From Sophora flavescens (Eukaryota > Streptophyta > Magnoliopsida > Fabales > Fabaceae): a stretch of 64,000 bases of DNA. Both the position numbers and the translations under genes were made by a program. The stretch lies in the NCBI GenBank assembly GCA_030762895.1, contig CM061065.1:69238200-69302199 (forward strand). Direction: 5' to 3'. The notes beneath the pieces are model-generated. The model was given only the letters and a program-made list of their open reading frames with translations, was not told the DNA's origin and did not search any database. Shown in pieces: positions 34,350 through 45,038 of this stretch; position 1 is the stretch's first letter; every line of letters starts with the position of its first letter.

Positions 34350-35205
34350 TCAAGGAAGGTATTCTCCATGATCTGGACTTCTCCGATTTTGATACATGTG
34401 TTGATTGCATCAAGGGCAAATTTATCGCCAAGGTTAGGAATAAAGCTGCAAATAGGTGTGACGATGTGCTACAGCTTGATTCACACCGACTGTGTGGACC
34501 TATTACACCCACCGCCATGGGTGGATATGGGTATTTCATTACCTTTATAGATGATTTCTCGAGATATGGATGGATAGACCTTCTTCAAGAAAAGTCTAGT
34601 TCCCTAGATGCTTTCAAATCCTTTAAGGTCATCTGTTGAGTTGAAAACAGTAGGAAAATAAAATGTGTAAGATCCGACAGAGGTGGAGAATTCTATGGTA
34701 GATATAATGAGACGGGTAGAAACCCGGACCTTTTGCCGATTTCTTGAGGAATGCGGTATTGAAGCTCAATACACTATGCCTGGTACTCCCGAGCAAAATG
34801 GAGTTGCAGAGAGGCGTAACCGCACACTTATGGAGATGGTAAGATGTATGTTGAGCCATTCATCATTGCCGACTTTCTTTGGGGAGATGCCTTAAAAACT
34901 GCATGTCTATATTCTAAATCAAGTACCCAAAGAAGTCTGTACCAAAAACTCCATATGAGCTCATGAGTGGAAAGAAGCCGAGTTTGAAACATTTTCATGT
35001 ATGGGGTTGTAAGGCAGAAGTTAGACCTTATAATCCTCAGTCTAAGAAGCTTGATCTTAAGACTGTTAGTGGCTTCTTTATTGGCTATTGTGTGGGTTCC
35101 AGAGGTAGCAGATTCTATTGTCCATCTCATTCTATGCGAGTCGTCGAATCTGATCGAGCGGTTTTCTTTGAGGATGACTTGGATAGTGGGAGTGATATAC
35201 CATGA
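34270..35205 (+). pseudogene. copia-A integrase (plus copy)
   Basis: MLWHRRLGHISRPRIERL and DTCVDCIKGKF (zinc finger), GYFITFIDDFSRYGW, VRSDRGGEF with the second aspartate, PGTPEQNGVAERRNRTLMEM with the glutamate, then FHVWGCKAEVRPYNPQSKKL. Frameshifts near 34475, 34640, 34720 and 34880 break it, and the first catalytic aspartate region is out of frame. Confidence 0.87.
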
Positions 35206-37090
35206 CCAGTTACTCTTAAAGAAGATCGCACCATTGTTCCTATACCAGCTGTTCCTTTTCCTACATAAGTTTTGATTCCTGCTAATGATGTTGATCAGAA
35301 TCTTCAACATGAAGATGGTGTGGCAGCACCACTTGTAGATGAACAGGAACATGATCTTATTGTTGATGAAATTCCACTGAGACGATCTCAAAGAGTGCGC
35401 AGACCTTCCATACCAGATGATTATGTTGTATATCTTCAGGAACATGAGTTTGACCTCAATGATGATGATGATCCTATTACCTTTGAGGAGGCAATTTCTA
35501 GCTCTCATGCTTCGATTGGTGAATGCTATGCATGATGAGTTGTCTTCTATGTCTCATAATGGTGTTTGGAGTCCGGAGGAATTACCAATTGGTTGTAAAC
35601 CCGTTGGATGCAAATGGGTTTTCAAAACCAAACGTACTCCGGATGGTAAAGTTGAAAGGTACAAAGCCGGACTAGTAGCTAAAGGCTATAACCAAAGAGA
35701 AGGCATTGACTATAAGGAGACTTTCTCACCAGTCTCTCTACGAAAGATTCATTTCGAGTTGTCATGGCTTTGGTAGCTCATTTTGATCTAGAACTTCACC
35801 GATGGATGTGAAGACGGCATTTCGAATGGAGACCTTCATCAAGATGTTTACATGGTTCAGCCTGAAGGTTTTGCTGAAACAGGGAAAGAGCACTTGGTTT
35901 GCAAACTGAATAAGTCTATTTATGGACTGAAACAGGCCTCCAAACAATGGTATTTGAAGTTTGATCAGGTTGTCACTTCTCTTGGCTTCAAAGAAAATGC
36001 CTCAGATCAGTGCGTTTACTTGAAGACTTGTGAGGGTGAATTCATCATTCTCGTTCTATATGTTGATGATATACTTCTTGCTAGCAGCTGTGTTAAAATC
36101 CTGACCGAGACAAAACTCATGTTGAGTAGCCACTTTGATATGAAAGACCTTGGTGATGCTTCTGTTGTTTTAGGCATCCAGATTTATCGTGATAGGTCAC
36201 GTGGTGTTCTTGGATTGTCTCAAAAAGGATATATTGAAAAGGTCCTCAAAAGGTTTAATATGCATTCTTGCTCCCCATGTGCTGCACCTGTTCAAAAGGG
36301 TGAAGAAAAATTCTCTAAATCTCAATGTCCTCAAAATGATGTAGAAATAAATGAAATGAAAAAAGTCCCATATGCTTCCGCTGTTGGCAGTTTAATGTAT
36401 GCTCAAGTTTGTACTCGTCCCGACATTGCTTTTGCTGGAAATGCTTTAGGGAGATACTTGAGCAACCCAGGTTTGGGTCATTGGAAAGCCGTAAAAAAGG
36501 TCATGAGATATTTGCAGGGAACCAAAGATTATATGTTGACCTATAAGAAGTCTGATCAACTTCAGGTCACTGGTTATTCTGATTCTGATTTCGCAGGTTG
36601 CCCTGACGACCGAAAATCTACTTCTGGCTTTATCTTTATGATGGCAGGAGGAGCTATTTCTTGGAAAAGCGTCAAACAGACGCTTACAGCTACTTCTACC
36701 ATGGAAGCAGAGTATGTTGCTTGATATGAGGCTACTTGTCAAGCCATGTGGCTGAAAAATTTGATTTCTGGCTTTCATATTGTTGAAAGCATATCTAGGC
36801 CACTTGTGATATATTGTGACAATACTGCTGCTGTGAACTTCTCTCATAACAATAGAAGCTCTTCTCGCACTAAGCATTTTGATGTGAAATATTTGTTCGT
36901 TAGAGAGAAGATTCAGGAGTTTCAGACTCGTATTGAGCATATTGATACAGGAAACATGCTTGCTGATCCACTAACCAAAGGCTTAACTCGTTGGAATATT
37001 CCTAATCATGTAATTCATATGGGCTTAGTTAAGTCTTTTGATGTATTGGATTTGTGGGAGTCTCAAAACCATTATTTGCCCATTATCATT
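35206..37090 (+). pseudogene. copia-A RT and RNase H (plus copy)
   Basis: Acidic linker (LNDDDDPITFEEA), CKWVFKTKRTPDGKVERYKA, ETFSPVS, a broken stretch at 35730-35850 where MDVKTAFLNG is frameshifted, then a 290-codon open frame from 35852 with YGLKQASKQWY, the catalytic LYVDDILLASS near 36058, SAVGSLMYA and RNase H motifs YSDSDFAGCPDDRKSTSG and STMEAEYVA. A TGA at 36722 (TGC or TGT expected) interrupts, followed by CDNTAAVNFSHNNRSSSRTK and ADPLTKGL. Confidence 0.92.
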
Positions 37091-37403
37091 TTTTTATGAG
37101 ATATGTAAATTGACGTCATTCTTGGTTTCATATCTCTTATAGCATTTTAAGATGCTTGGACCATTTTTTGAATTGCATATTTCTCTTTATTAATTATATG
37201 CAATTTTATATTGCATATTTCTCTTTATTAATTATATGCAATTTTATATTCATCAATCTTTATGTGAAGTATGAGTCTTTAGCATGTATGATTTACTTCC
37301 CTATCGGATACTATTTCTGCATTGCTAAAGCTTATATTTCTTATACTGCTGGTTAACGTGTGCTTTGATCGTAACTGGTATTTCTCTTTAATAATTGATT
37401 AAT

Positions 37404-37421
37404 GCTATCCAAGTGGGAGAA
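37404..37421 (+). other. PPT of copia-A plus copy
   Basis: GCTATCCAAGTGGGAGAA just before TGTTAAATT. 37091-37403 is AT-rich 3' untranslated sequence with a 40-bp direct repeat (TGCATATTTCTCTTTATTAA at about 37167 and 37213). Confidence 0.9.
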
Positions 37422-37888
37422 TGTTAAATTTTAATGTGTATAATATGTGGATTAGCATTAATTGGTTATTAAATTATAATTAAATTATTAATATATCAGT
37501 TATAAAATTAATTCTTAATTACGTAACCAATTGGTGAAATTGTTGTTGGGTATTTACTAAAGAGTGACCCTATGATGGGATGGGTCATTCTAATATTAAC
37601 CCGTTGAGAGGTCCCTACTCTCTGCTGGTAGGTTATAAGAATAGCCTTCCCATTAGGCATTCTAACAGACAGAAACACAAAAACCAAAACCAACCAGAAA
37701 GAGAGGAGTAACCCTCTCACCTTCTCCAACATTCTGATCCACTATTCATCTCCCTCTCACCCTCTGATCTGCTGTGATGGATTCTGCGAATCTCCAAGGT
37801 ATGAAATTCTTCTCTTTCCTTTGATTAACATGAATCACATGCTATGATTTGTATCTGTATGGTATTTAGAATTATAGGTTTTCCTTCA
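37422..37888 (+). repeat. 3' LTR of copia-A plus copy, 467 bp
   Basis: Same ends and length as the 5' LTR. Confidence 0.96.
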
Positions 37889-38465
37889 TAGAAGACCTGT
37901 TCATAAAAAAGCAAAGCAAGCTAACACATCATGCTTTAACAAAAATCAACATCTACACTTAATTAAAGACATGAAAAAGGCAGGAAATAGCACCTCGGAA
38001 CTAAAAAACAAAATGAACCATCTCTTATAACAGTGCCAACCTTAAGAACTTAAATACTAAGTGAAATAGTTCCTACCTTCTCTTATAAGCATTCTTTCAA
38101 ACAGCTAGAGTGCAATAATGAAAAACATCATAGTTTTGCATTCTTACATACAAATAAACGCAGAAAAAAGAGGGAACTAAAAATTCATAACAACATTCCA
38201 AACAAATTCAAAACAACATTCATGCTCAAAATTCAGAACTAACCTTTGGTGAGCGATTCAAAAAATGAAGCAAAGTGCAAATCATAATGAAGAAGAAGAT
38301 GAAGAAGAGGCTCAAATTTAGAAATCATAAAATCTGATATTACGAAGAAATTGACAAATGCAGTGAGAGAAACTTACCGAACAGAGAGATGAATATGGAG
38401 GTGAAGAAATATGAGATTTGAATTTAGCGAGAATCAAAGATTACGAATAATTGGATAGTTCTTAT
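37889..38465. other. Host-like sequence right of the copia insertion
   Basis: No retroelement motif. On the minus strand CTCTCTGTTCG|GTAAGTTTCTC (junction near 38377/38378) is a strong 5' splice site preceded by C/T-rich 5'-UTR-like sequence; weaker donors occur near 38243 and 38076. It may be the start of a minus-strand gene continuing to 31464 and 27048. No protein recognised. Confidence 0.4.
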
Positions 38466-38689
38466 TGTGATAGTTAAGACCCTTCCATAGCCGACTCACA
38501 TTACTCTCGGATGCGCCACCACGAGTGTCCACGATTCATCTAACTCTCGGATGAATCACTGCGGACGGCCAGATTGCCTTAATCTCAGATGACCTCCCAT
38601 TTGTTGAACATCCCCAATGCATGAATGCTCGAGGAACAGTCAACACACAATCAAACAATCACCACCTCTGCTTTGGTCACTAGGCTACC

Positions 38690-38825
38690 AAAGTTTTATC
38701 ACAATCAACACCTCGGCCACTTGGCATCGATGCCCCCTTGGCCACTAGGCACCAAGGTCAACATTAACAACACCTTAACCATTAAGTATCAAGACCTCCT
38801 TGGCCAATAAGCATCAAGGTACAAC
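38690..38825 (-). repeat. Decayed A-box-like repeats
   Basis: Minus strand shows GGTAGCCTAGTGACCAA, GCCTAGTGGCCAAGG and GCCAAGTGGCCGAGG, diverged copies of the TAGCCGAGTGGCCAAGG repeat of the solo LTR at 13623-14055. Confidence 0.6.
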
Positions 38826-38996
38826 AACGTGTGGTAACATCGTTACCGACTTAACCATATTTAACACTTTATAATTATCTCATTAAGTCTTCTTTAAATT
38901 ATCTAACTTGTCTTTTCTTCGTTCGGTGTCTTATTATCATTGAGAACAGTTGGGGTGAAACACCCCGGTTTCTATTTCATTTTGTTTTGTCTAGGG

Positions 38997-39100
38997 GAGC
39001 ACGGTCGTGCTTCCCCCAGCACTGGTGTGCTGACTTCTAAGTTAATAACGAGTGTGCTGACTATTGAGCACGGCCATAATTACTGGAGCATGTCTGTACT
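38997..39100. repeat. CACG..CGTG palindrome patch, downstream copy
   Basis: GAGCACGGTCGTGCTTCC, CAGCACTGGTGTGCTG and GAGCACGGCCATAATTACTG. Lies at the place equivalent to 13405-13500. Confidence 0.75.
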
Positions 39101-40036
39101 GATCTGGGCAGAAAAGGTTGGGAACCCTTGCTAAGTTTCCTAGGGCATTCCAAGATCAAACCTATTGGCTTTTAAACTAACCATCAATCATCGGTTTCAT
39201 TATTCTCAATTAATCTCCATCTCTTACACTTATTGGGAATTAATCCTTTAATTCTTGTTCAGTTTATTAATGTCCCTAAAACACTCATGAATCAATCCTA
39301 GGGTATAGTCAAGACTATCAAGCATTAACCTTGCCTCTCATTACTATGATTCAAGCCTTGTGAACAATTGGGAAAACATCCCTTAATTCCATTCGTCATT
39401 GTTAACATCTTTTAATGTCTTATTCACATTATTAATAAGCCCTATTATTTAATTAGAGTCTTTTTAACATCAGCGTTGGCATTAACAGCCTCAACAATCA
39501 AACACTCATTCACAGCATAACAACATCATCGTCATCATTCATTCATGGCAATAACATCATCATAACAGTTTGCAATTAAAGCATGCCAACAAGTAGAGAA
39601 CATTGACAATAGTCATATAACAAACAAATATCATTTAAGCAAATAGCAAACAAATAGGGTCATGGGTTAACCCTTCATCTTACATTAGCCCCAATGCCTA
39701 CATGTCCATACTATCCCTTCTCCCCAAACCTGGTATGAAGATTCCCCTTAAACAACTCTACTCAGTTTCCCTCGAGCAGCTCCACGAACTTCCCAAGCCT
39801 TGGTCAACACAAAAGGTAACGAATTAATCCCAAATAACAAAAAGTAGGAGATTAAAGAGAGGGATAATCAGTTTACCTTTATTGAAACTAAATTGAACTT
39901 TCTCTTCCAAACGACTGCAAGAAACCCAAGAACTATGATGATTTCGAAGGAAAGGGGTAAATGAGGTTTTCTACCGTCTTAGGATTCCTAAAAGTGTCAC
40001 AATGAGGGTTAACTCGTATCACTCCCTAAAACCCTC

Positions 40037-40046
40037 TTTTTATAAC
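40037..40046 (-). promoter_or_regulatory. TATA box of chromovirus-type LTR
   Basis: Minus strand GTTATAAAAAGAGGG, about 310 bp from the assumed LTR start. Confidence 0.6.
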
Positions 40047-40055
40047 ATCATATCC

Positions 40056-40265
40056 CGAGCACGGCCGTGCTTCCACTAAGCACGGTCGTGCTTAACGTGA
40101 GCACGGGGTTGTGCTCATTTAAGCATGGGCTCGCAACTTTAGCGTCAAAAATGCATATTTCTGACATGCTCATTCTCCCCCTGAGCACGACCGTGCATGT
40201 GACTCAGGCAGCCACAGAACACGTGCCTAAGCACAGGTGTGTTGATACATGAGCATGGCCATGCT
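40056..40265. repeat. CACGGCCGTG palindrome patch directly upstream of the TATA box
   Basis: AGCACGGCCGTGCT at 40058-40071 is perfectly self-complementary. It is followed by AGCACGGTCGTGCT, GAGCACGGGGTTGTGCTC, GAGCACGACCGTGCATG, GAACACGTGCC, AGCACAGGTGTG and GAGCATGGCCATGCT, all variants of one word. Confidence 0.88.
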
Positions 40266-40384
40266 AATTGAGACAGCCCTCGATGTCCCATTAAAAGAAC
40301 CATATTTTATTTACTTCCTAATCATGATATTAGCGCTAAACGAATATATAACATCCTAGAAAACAAAAAATTTATAGCCAATGA

Positions 40385-41332
40385 CTGAGAGGAGTGCTTA
40401 TCATAAGTGCTTGGTCTAGGAGCAGACTTAGTAACTTCCTCATTCTCAGTTTCTGGTGGAACAGAGTCAACATTCATTGTAGGTCTTCAACTATGATTTT
40501 CTCATCAGTGTGCTCTGGAGGTGGAGATGGTGGAGGTGAGTCAGCAAGAGTAAGAACATGTGGGGGCAGCTCTTTGGCCTAGTAGACATGATCTTCTTCA
40601 AAAACAGGACTAGTGACAGGAAGTCCCAGAATGTTCTTGTAAATGAAGTATCTGCAATGTGATAGTCGACATTGTCCTTTGACTTTTGGAATGAGTCTTT
40701 TCTCTTCCATACTCAGACCAGATGAGGAAGCTTCTTGTGCACATTCCACCATGTGAGTTCTCCAAATATCAACAGCCATATCTTCACGAACATCTTCAAC
40801 AGGTTATGCCAACCAATAGTCTATGACATTCTGATCAGTGAGGTTGACATCTTCAAGATTGATCATGCAGGAATCCGGAAATGGCATCTTTCCAGTATTC
40901 CTCTGTTTCTTCTTGTCCTTGTCCTTGTTCAAGTCAATCATAGGAAGCCTTGGACATAGCATATAAGGCTTGATCCCAATTTTCATGTCTTTCAGAGTGT
41001 GGAACAGCCAGGTAGGAGGGACAAAATTTGCAGCTCTAACAACTCTGAATAGCTCAAATTCTGACTTCAGCATATCATACATTATATGATCAATTATATC
41101 AGCAGCTTTTCCATATTCTCTGGGATGTCTGAAAGTCTTCCATTTGGTCTTGTCATCCATGATGATAGGAATATGTCTGAATGATCTTGACCTTTTGTAG
41201 ATGACATTTTCCAGATTTTTCTTTGCTGGATCCTTAGACCAGTCAGTGATGATGTGACTCTCTATATCTTCTGTGAAAGGTTTAAAAGGAGGGTATCGGA
41301 CTAGGTTGGGAGTAAATCAAATACTGCTATGA
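40385..41332 (-). pseudogene. env-position ORF, C-terminal segment
   Basis: Open from about 41315 (FTPNLVRYPPFKPFTEDI), through IPIIMDDKTKWKTFRHPREY and VVRAANFVPPTWLFHTLKDM, to a TAG at 40805; after it WRTHMVECAQEASSSGLS and CRYFIYKNILGLP continue to a second stop near 40578, then a Pro-rich remnant (DSPPPSPPPEHTDE). Charged and helical rather than membrane-like; I see no clear transmembrane segment. Position after pol is the only ground for the env label. Confidence 0.65.
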
Positions 41333-42116
41333 TAATATATTTTTTTTTGCTATCATGATATAAATTTGTCAAAAACACTTAGCATTTGCTACACTTATAC
41401 TCTGATCTTATAATTTGTTAAAAGGTTTGTCATAATCAAAAAGGGGGAGATTGTTAAACTCAATGGCTTAGAAATTTTGATATATGACAAATACAACTTA
41501 ATGTGTATGCAAGTGTTTTTAGTGTCAAATTGTAAAGACAGGTATCAAGCAATATTCAACAAGTTCAGTGAGCAATCAAAGGAGAATATTTAAGGAAGAA
41601 CTTGGAGGAATCAAAGAGCAAGGACGAAGATAAAGGAATCATCAAGACAAGATCTTAACGAAGAAATTAGTGTTAAGTCTTAGATGATTTGTAAGAGATG
41701 AAATCTCTTATTCACAAATAAGCTCAATTTGAAAAGATGCATGAAATAAAATCATTTTTCATAACCTGCATTCAAATGAAGTTTTCGTAAATGAAAATGA
41801 TTTTTGAAATAAGATTTCAAAGCGCTCGTCCAACACTGGAATAATATAAGCACTCGTCCAACACTGGGAATAATAAAAACTGGCATCCAAGAAAGTGATA
41901 CAAGCGCATGTCCACTAAGGTGATACAAGCACACGTCCACTAAAGTGACACAAGCGCACGTCCATTGAAGTGATAAAAGTGCTCATCCACACAAGTCTTT
42001 GGACTTGCTAAGATCTTAATGAGAAGCTCCGTCCAATGACATGGCATATGGAGCTCGTCTACTAGTTGGAGTACATCCAATTACTTTGTGTTAGTGCTCC
42101 CGTCTGCTGACGTGGC

Positions 42117-42236
42117 AAATGGACGCGGCTATTTTTTCCAAATGGACGCGGCTATTTTTTTACAAATGGACGCGACTATTTTCTTCAAATGGACTCGGCT
42201 ATTTTTCCAAATGGACTCGGTTATTTTATGGAAGCA
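42117..42236 (+). repeat. Five ~23-bp direct repeats in SIRE U3
   Basis: AAATGGACGCGGCTATTTTTT-like units begin at about 42117, 42140, 42164, 42187 and 42209, about 110-230 bp upstream of the TATA box. The first follows TGCTGACGTGGCA at 42105. Confidence 0.85.
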
Positions 42237-42348
42237 AATTCTATAAGAACAATCAGAATCTTATTTCAAGAATGAGAATCAAGAAAACAGATTCTGTTAA
42301 TCAGATCCAAATCTATTTTGATTGATCCCAACGATTATAACTTGTTTT

Positions 42349-42359
42349 CTATATAAAGA
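42349..42359 (+). promoter_or_regulatory. TATA box of the plus SIRE LTR
   Basis: TCTATATAAAG, close to the ideal plant TATA box, about 900 bp into the LTR. Confidence 0.8.
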
Positions 42360-43090
42360 GGGATCAAAGGAACACTTAAACAACATATACGAATATCATA
42401 ACATATCACAGTTTTACAAAATCGTTTTGAGAAATCAATTGTGAAAATCATTCATCATCTTTATTGAGCTTACTGTGAAAAGAGTGTTTCAATACTCATA
42501 AGTGCTTCAATTTGTTTATGTGACTATTGAGAGTTAGGAATCAACTTTTGTTTTTACTTTTGATTGTAAACAGAGAGGGAGTCTCTCTGAGTGATTAGGG
42601 TGAGGTATCCCTAAGGTTGAACATTGAGGCTTTTCACAAGAGTGTGGTATCTCGAGGTGAAGGAGTGCTCAGTGGTGTGAAGGTTTTTCAAGCTACCTGG
42701 TAAAGCTTGTGTGTTAGTGTGTGAAATCCCACAGATGGAGTGGGAACTGGATGTAGGTCACAGTGGAGGTGACTGAACCAGGATAAATCTGGTTGTGTGG
42801 TATCCCTAAACTCAAACTCCTTTACTTTCTGTTTATGTTCAAGAACCTGCAACTTTGATGTTTAAAGTTCAATATAATTTTTGTTCTTGATCTGTATAAA
42901 CTGTATTTTGTTATTAATGAGTTATTAAATCCGAACCTATTCTGAATCTTTCTGAACTAATCTTTCTTATCCTCATCACCTTCATCGATTTTGTAAAAGA
43001 TCCTGAGAACACTAATCCGCAACTCTGATTTATAAAGCTTTGTGAAAAAATTTTAAGAGGGAAATATTTTTTGAAAACACAATTCCCCCC

Positions 43091-43638
43091 GAGTCGTTGA
43101 AGCCAAAACAACAACATCTAATGCTAATTTTACAGGGTCATTAGCAGGAAGAGTTACATCAGAAGTCATAATAGACTTAGCTTTCCTTGGAGGTTGCCTT
43201 CTGGGTTGTGTGGGAATAGGCATATTAGCAACACCAGCAGTAGCAACAGTCCTCTGTTTCTTCAAAACAGTACTAATGGGAATCCTGTCCTCATCATCCT
43301 CATTATGAGATAGGATCACATTCCTTGATCTCTTCTGAGTAGGTGCAGGTTGAGAAGTAGCAGCTGATGGTTCCCTAATTACAATTCCACCAGCAATAGG
43401 CCTTTTAGGCATAGGTTTCCTTACTGCAGTGGTTTTCTTTTTAACTGCCCTTTTGAGTCCATGAACTTCAACATTGCTCTGCTCAACCATTTCTTCTTTG
43501 ATCTTCATCATTTCCTCAGTCTTGGCCAAGCCAGCAGCAATGTAAGTACTCAAATTCATGTTGGCAACATTTGTTTTGCCAAAATCAGCAGTAGACATTG
43601 GCTTCTCAGTCAGAATTCTTGCTTGCTTTTCAGGGGAC
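43091..43638 (-). pseudogene. env-position ORF, middle segment
   Basis: Open reading from the left edge of the nested element (SPEKQARILTEKPMSTADF) through a lysine-rich segment (VKKKTTAVRKPMPKRPIAGG) to LALDVVVLAS at about 43091, where plus-strand LTR sequence begins. The basic run could be a nuclear-localisation-like or nucleic-acid-binding stretch (inference). In frame with the segment ending at 54620 across the insertion. Confidence 0.72.
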
Positions 43639-44867
43639 TGATAACTCATTTTTGAGTTACCTTTTAGTGTGTATACTTGGCCTAATTAATGGTTATATGT
43701 GTTTAATATTGGTGATTTGGATGAGTTTTACATTATTGGGCTTAATTGCTAAACATTGTTAATTTTCGGATTTTCAGTCATCCTGACCGTATTGCCTTGC
43801 GTAGAGCATAACCAGAGCTACAGATATCGGATTTTGGTGATCTTGCTATCCCTAGAAAGATAAGGAAGAGACCTACAATTTAAGGTTTCACAAGAATTGT
43901 AAAATTAGGCCAAAATCAAGGCTAAATTGGGTCCCGAGTTCTCTGGCGTGGATTAGTGCGCAGTCCATGATGTTCCTTCACTTAAATGGGCCTAACTTAC
44001 TCATCTTAAGCCCAATTAAGGCATATGATACCTTGTTGGAAAAATTATGCAGAGGTCCTTAATTAGTTCAAGGGTTAGGTCAGGATTAATAAGCATAAAT
44101 AGCAGTTTACATCCGCACAAGTCAGAGAGACGAAAATTAGACACTTTATCTTCTCCTCTCTTCTCTATTCTCTTCTTCTTAGTTTTCTGCACTTTGTTGG
44201 ATGTTTATTGTTAAAGCTTATCCAATGGTGATGACTATGGAAGGCTAAACCTTTGATCAATCCTAGACATTCAACTAATTTGGTTTGAATTCTGAGTTCC
44301 CTATTCTTAATTGTTTTTCAATTGCTTCCTCTCCTCTTCTCTTCTTTCAATTATGATTTCTGTGTTGTGAGTGTGATTATGCTTGATCTATGTCTGATTA
44401 GATGTGGATTCAGTTTTCATAATTGAATTGAAATTAGAGACTAGTGTTGATTAACCTAAAAATCTAATAGAGATTAGGGAACCGATTGGTAACCTAAGTT
44501 AATCGAATTTGTGCACGAATCAATATTATTAGTGATTGCGATTGTGATTTCAATTTTGTTGATTAAACCCTACATGATTATGTAGTAGATTTGAATTAAC
44601 AGAGAGGGAGAGCAAACAAGTTTATATCTTTTGGAACAATGACGAATTCTACCAAAGAACATGATGTCTTGGATTGATGTTTTTAATTAATTGAATTTCT
44701 TTGTTTATTGCAAATTGTTTTCTCGAAAAATTTGAAAACCCCCTTTCTCTAATATTCTTGATTGGCTGATAATTTTCAAGATCCTCATGAGACGACCAAG
44801 GTTGTTTTGCCTTGTACTACAATTTTTAATTACTATATTATTTTTACCCGTGTACGACCACGGATCA
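43639..44867 (+). repeat. 5' LTR of LARD-A
   Basis: TGATAACTCATTTTTGAG to GACCACGGATCA. TATA-like GCATAAATAGC near 44093-44103. Confidence 0.94.
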
Positions 44868-44871
44868 AATT

Positions 44872-44891
44872 TGGCGTTGTTGCCGGGGATC
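44872..44891 (+). other. PBS of LARD-A, tRNA-Asp type with two changes
   Basis: TGGCGTTGTTGCCGGGGATC. The Athila/Tat PBS complementary to tRNA-Asp is TGGCGCCGTTGCCGGGGATC; here CC is TT, as expected from cytosine deamination. Confidence 0.88.
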
Positions 44892-45038
44892 TTTGATTTT
44901 TATAAGCTATATTAGGAATTCTTTTTTTTTTTGGTACTAGTTTTTGTTTTTGTTTCTTTAGTCGCATAATATTCATCTTTGTTTTTTTGATATTTTTTTA
45001 TTTTTATTTTTATTTTGCAGTGAATCTTAGTACTCCCC

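Larger units (their letters stand above)
31465..37888 (+). mobile_element. Ty1-copia element, copia-A plus copy
   Basis: TSD TAGAA at 31460-31464 and 37889-37893; two 467-bp LTRs; PBS 31934-31947; PPT 37404-37421. Same family as 15327-23473 by LTR, leader and protein sequence. By eye the LTRs differ at about nine sites (~2%). The gag gene has a large internal deletion and pol several frameshifts. Confidence 0.95.
38466..40353 (-). mobile_element. Chromovirus-type LTR remnant, relative of 11899-14703
   Basis: Reverse complement of much of the solo LTR: matching blocks include GATCTGGGCAGAA with the palindromes on each side, the A-box-like repeats, and TTACATTAGCCCCAATGCC against GGCATTGGGGGTAGCGTAAG. 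Edges are tentative (TGTGATAG.. to ATATATAACA); no TSD was found and 40354-40384 is unexplained. Confidence 0.62.
41333..43090 (+). mobile_element. Truncated plus-strand SIRE-type fragment: 3' untranslated end, PPT and LTR
   Basis: Holds about 120 bp of internal 3' end, the PPT CATAATCAAAAAGGGGGAGAT (41432-41452) and an LTR starting TGTTAAACTC at 41453. The LTR runs through a TATA box (42349-42359) and stops at CACAATTCCCCCC, about 35 bp short of the LTR end seen in the minus element. Both edges are therefore ragged and no TSD is visible. Opposite in orientation to the surrounding ORF. Confidence 0.78.

Noticed and set aside
40354..40384. 3' LTR of the SIRE element
   Set aside because: No sequence matching either SIRE LTR and no PPT lies between the env-position ORF and the chromovirus LTR remnant.
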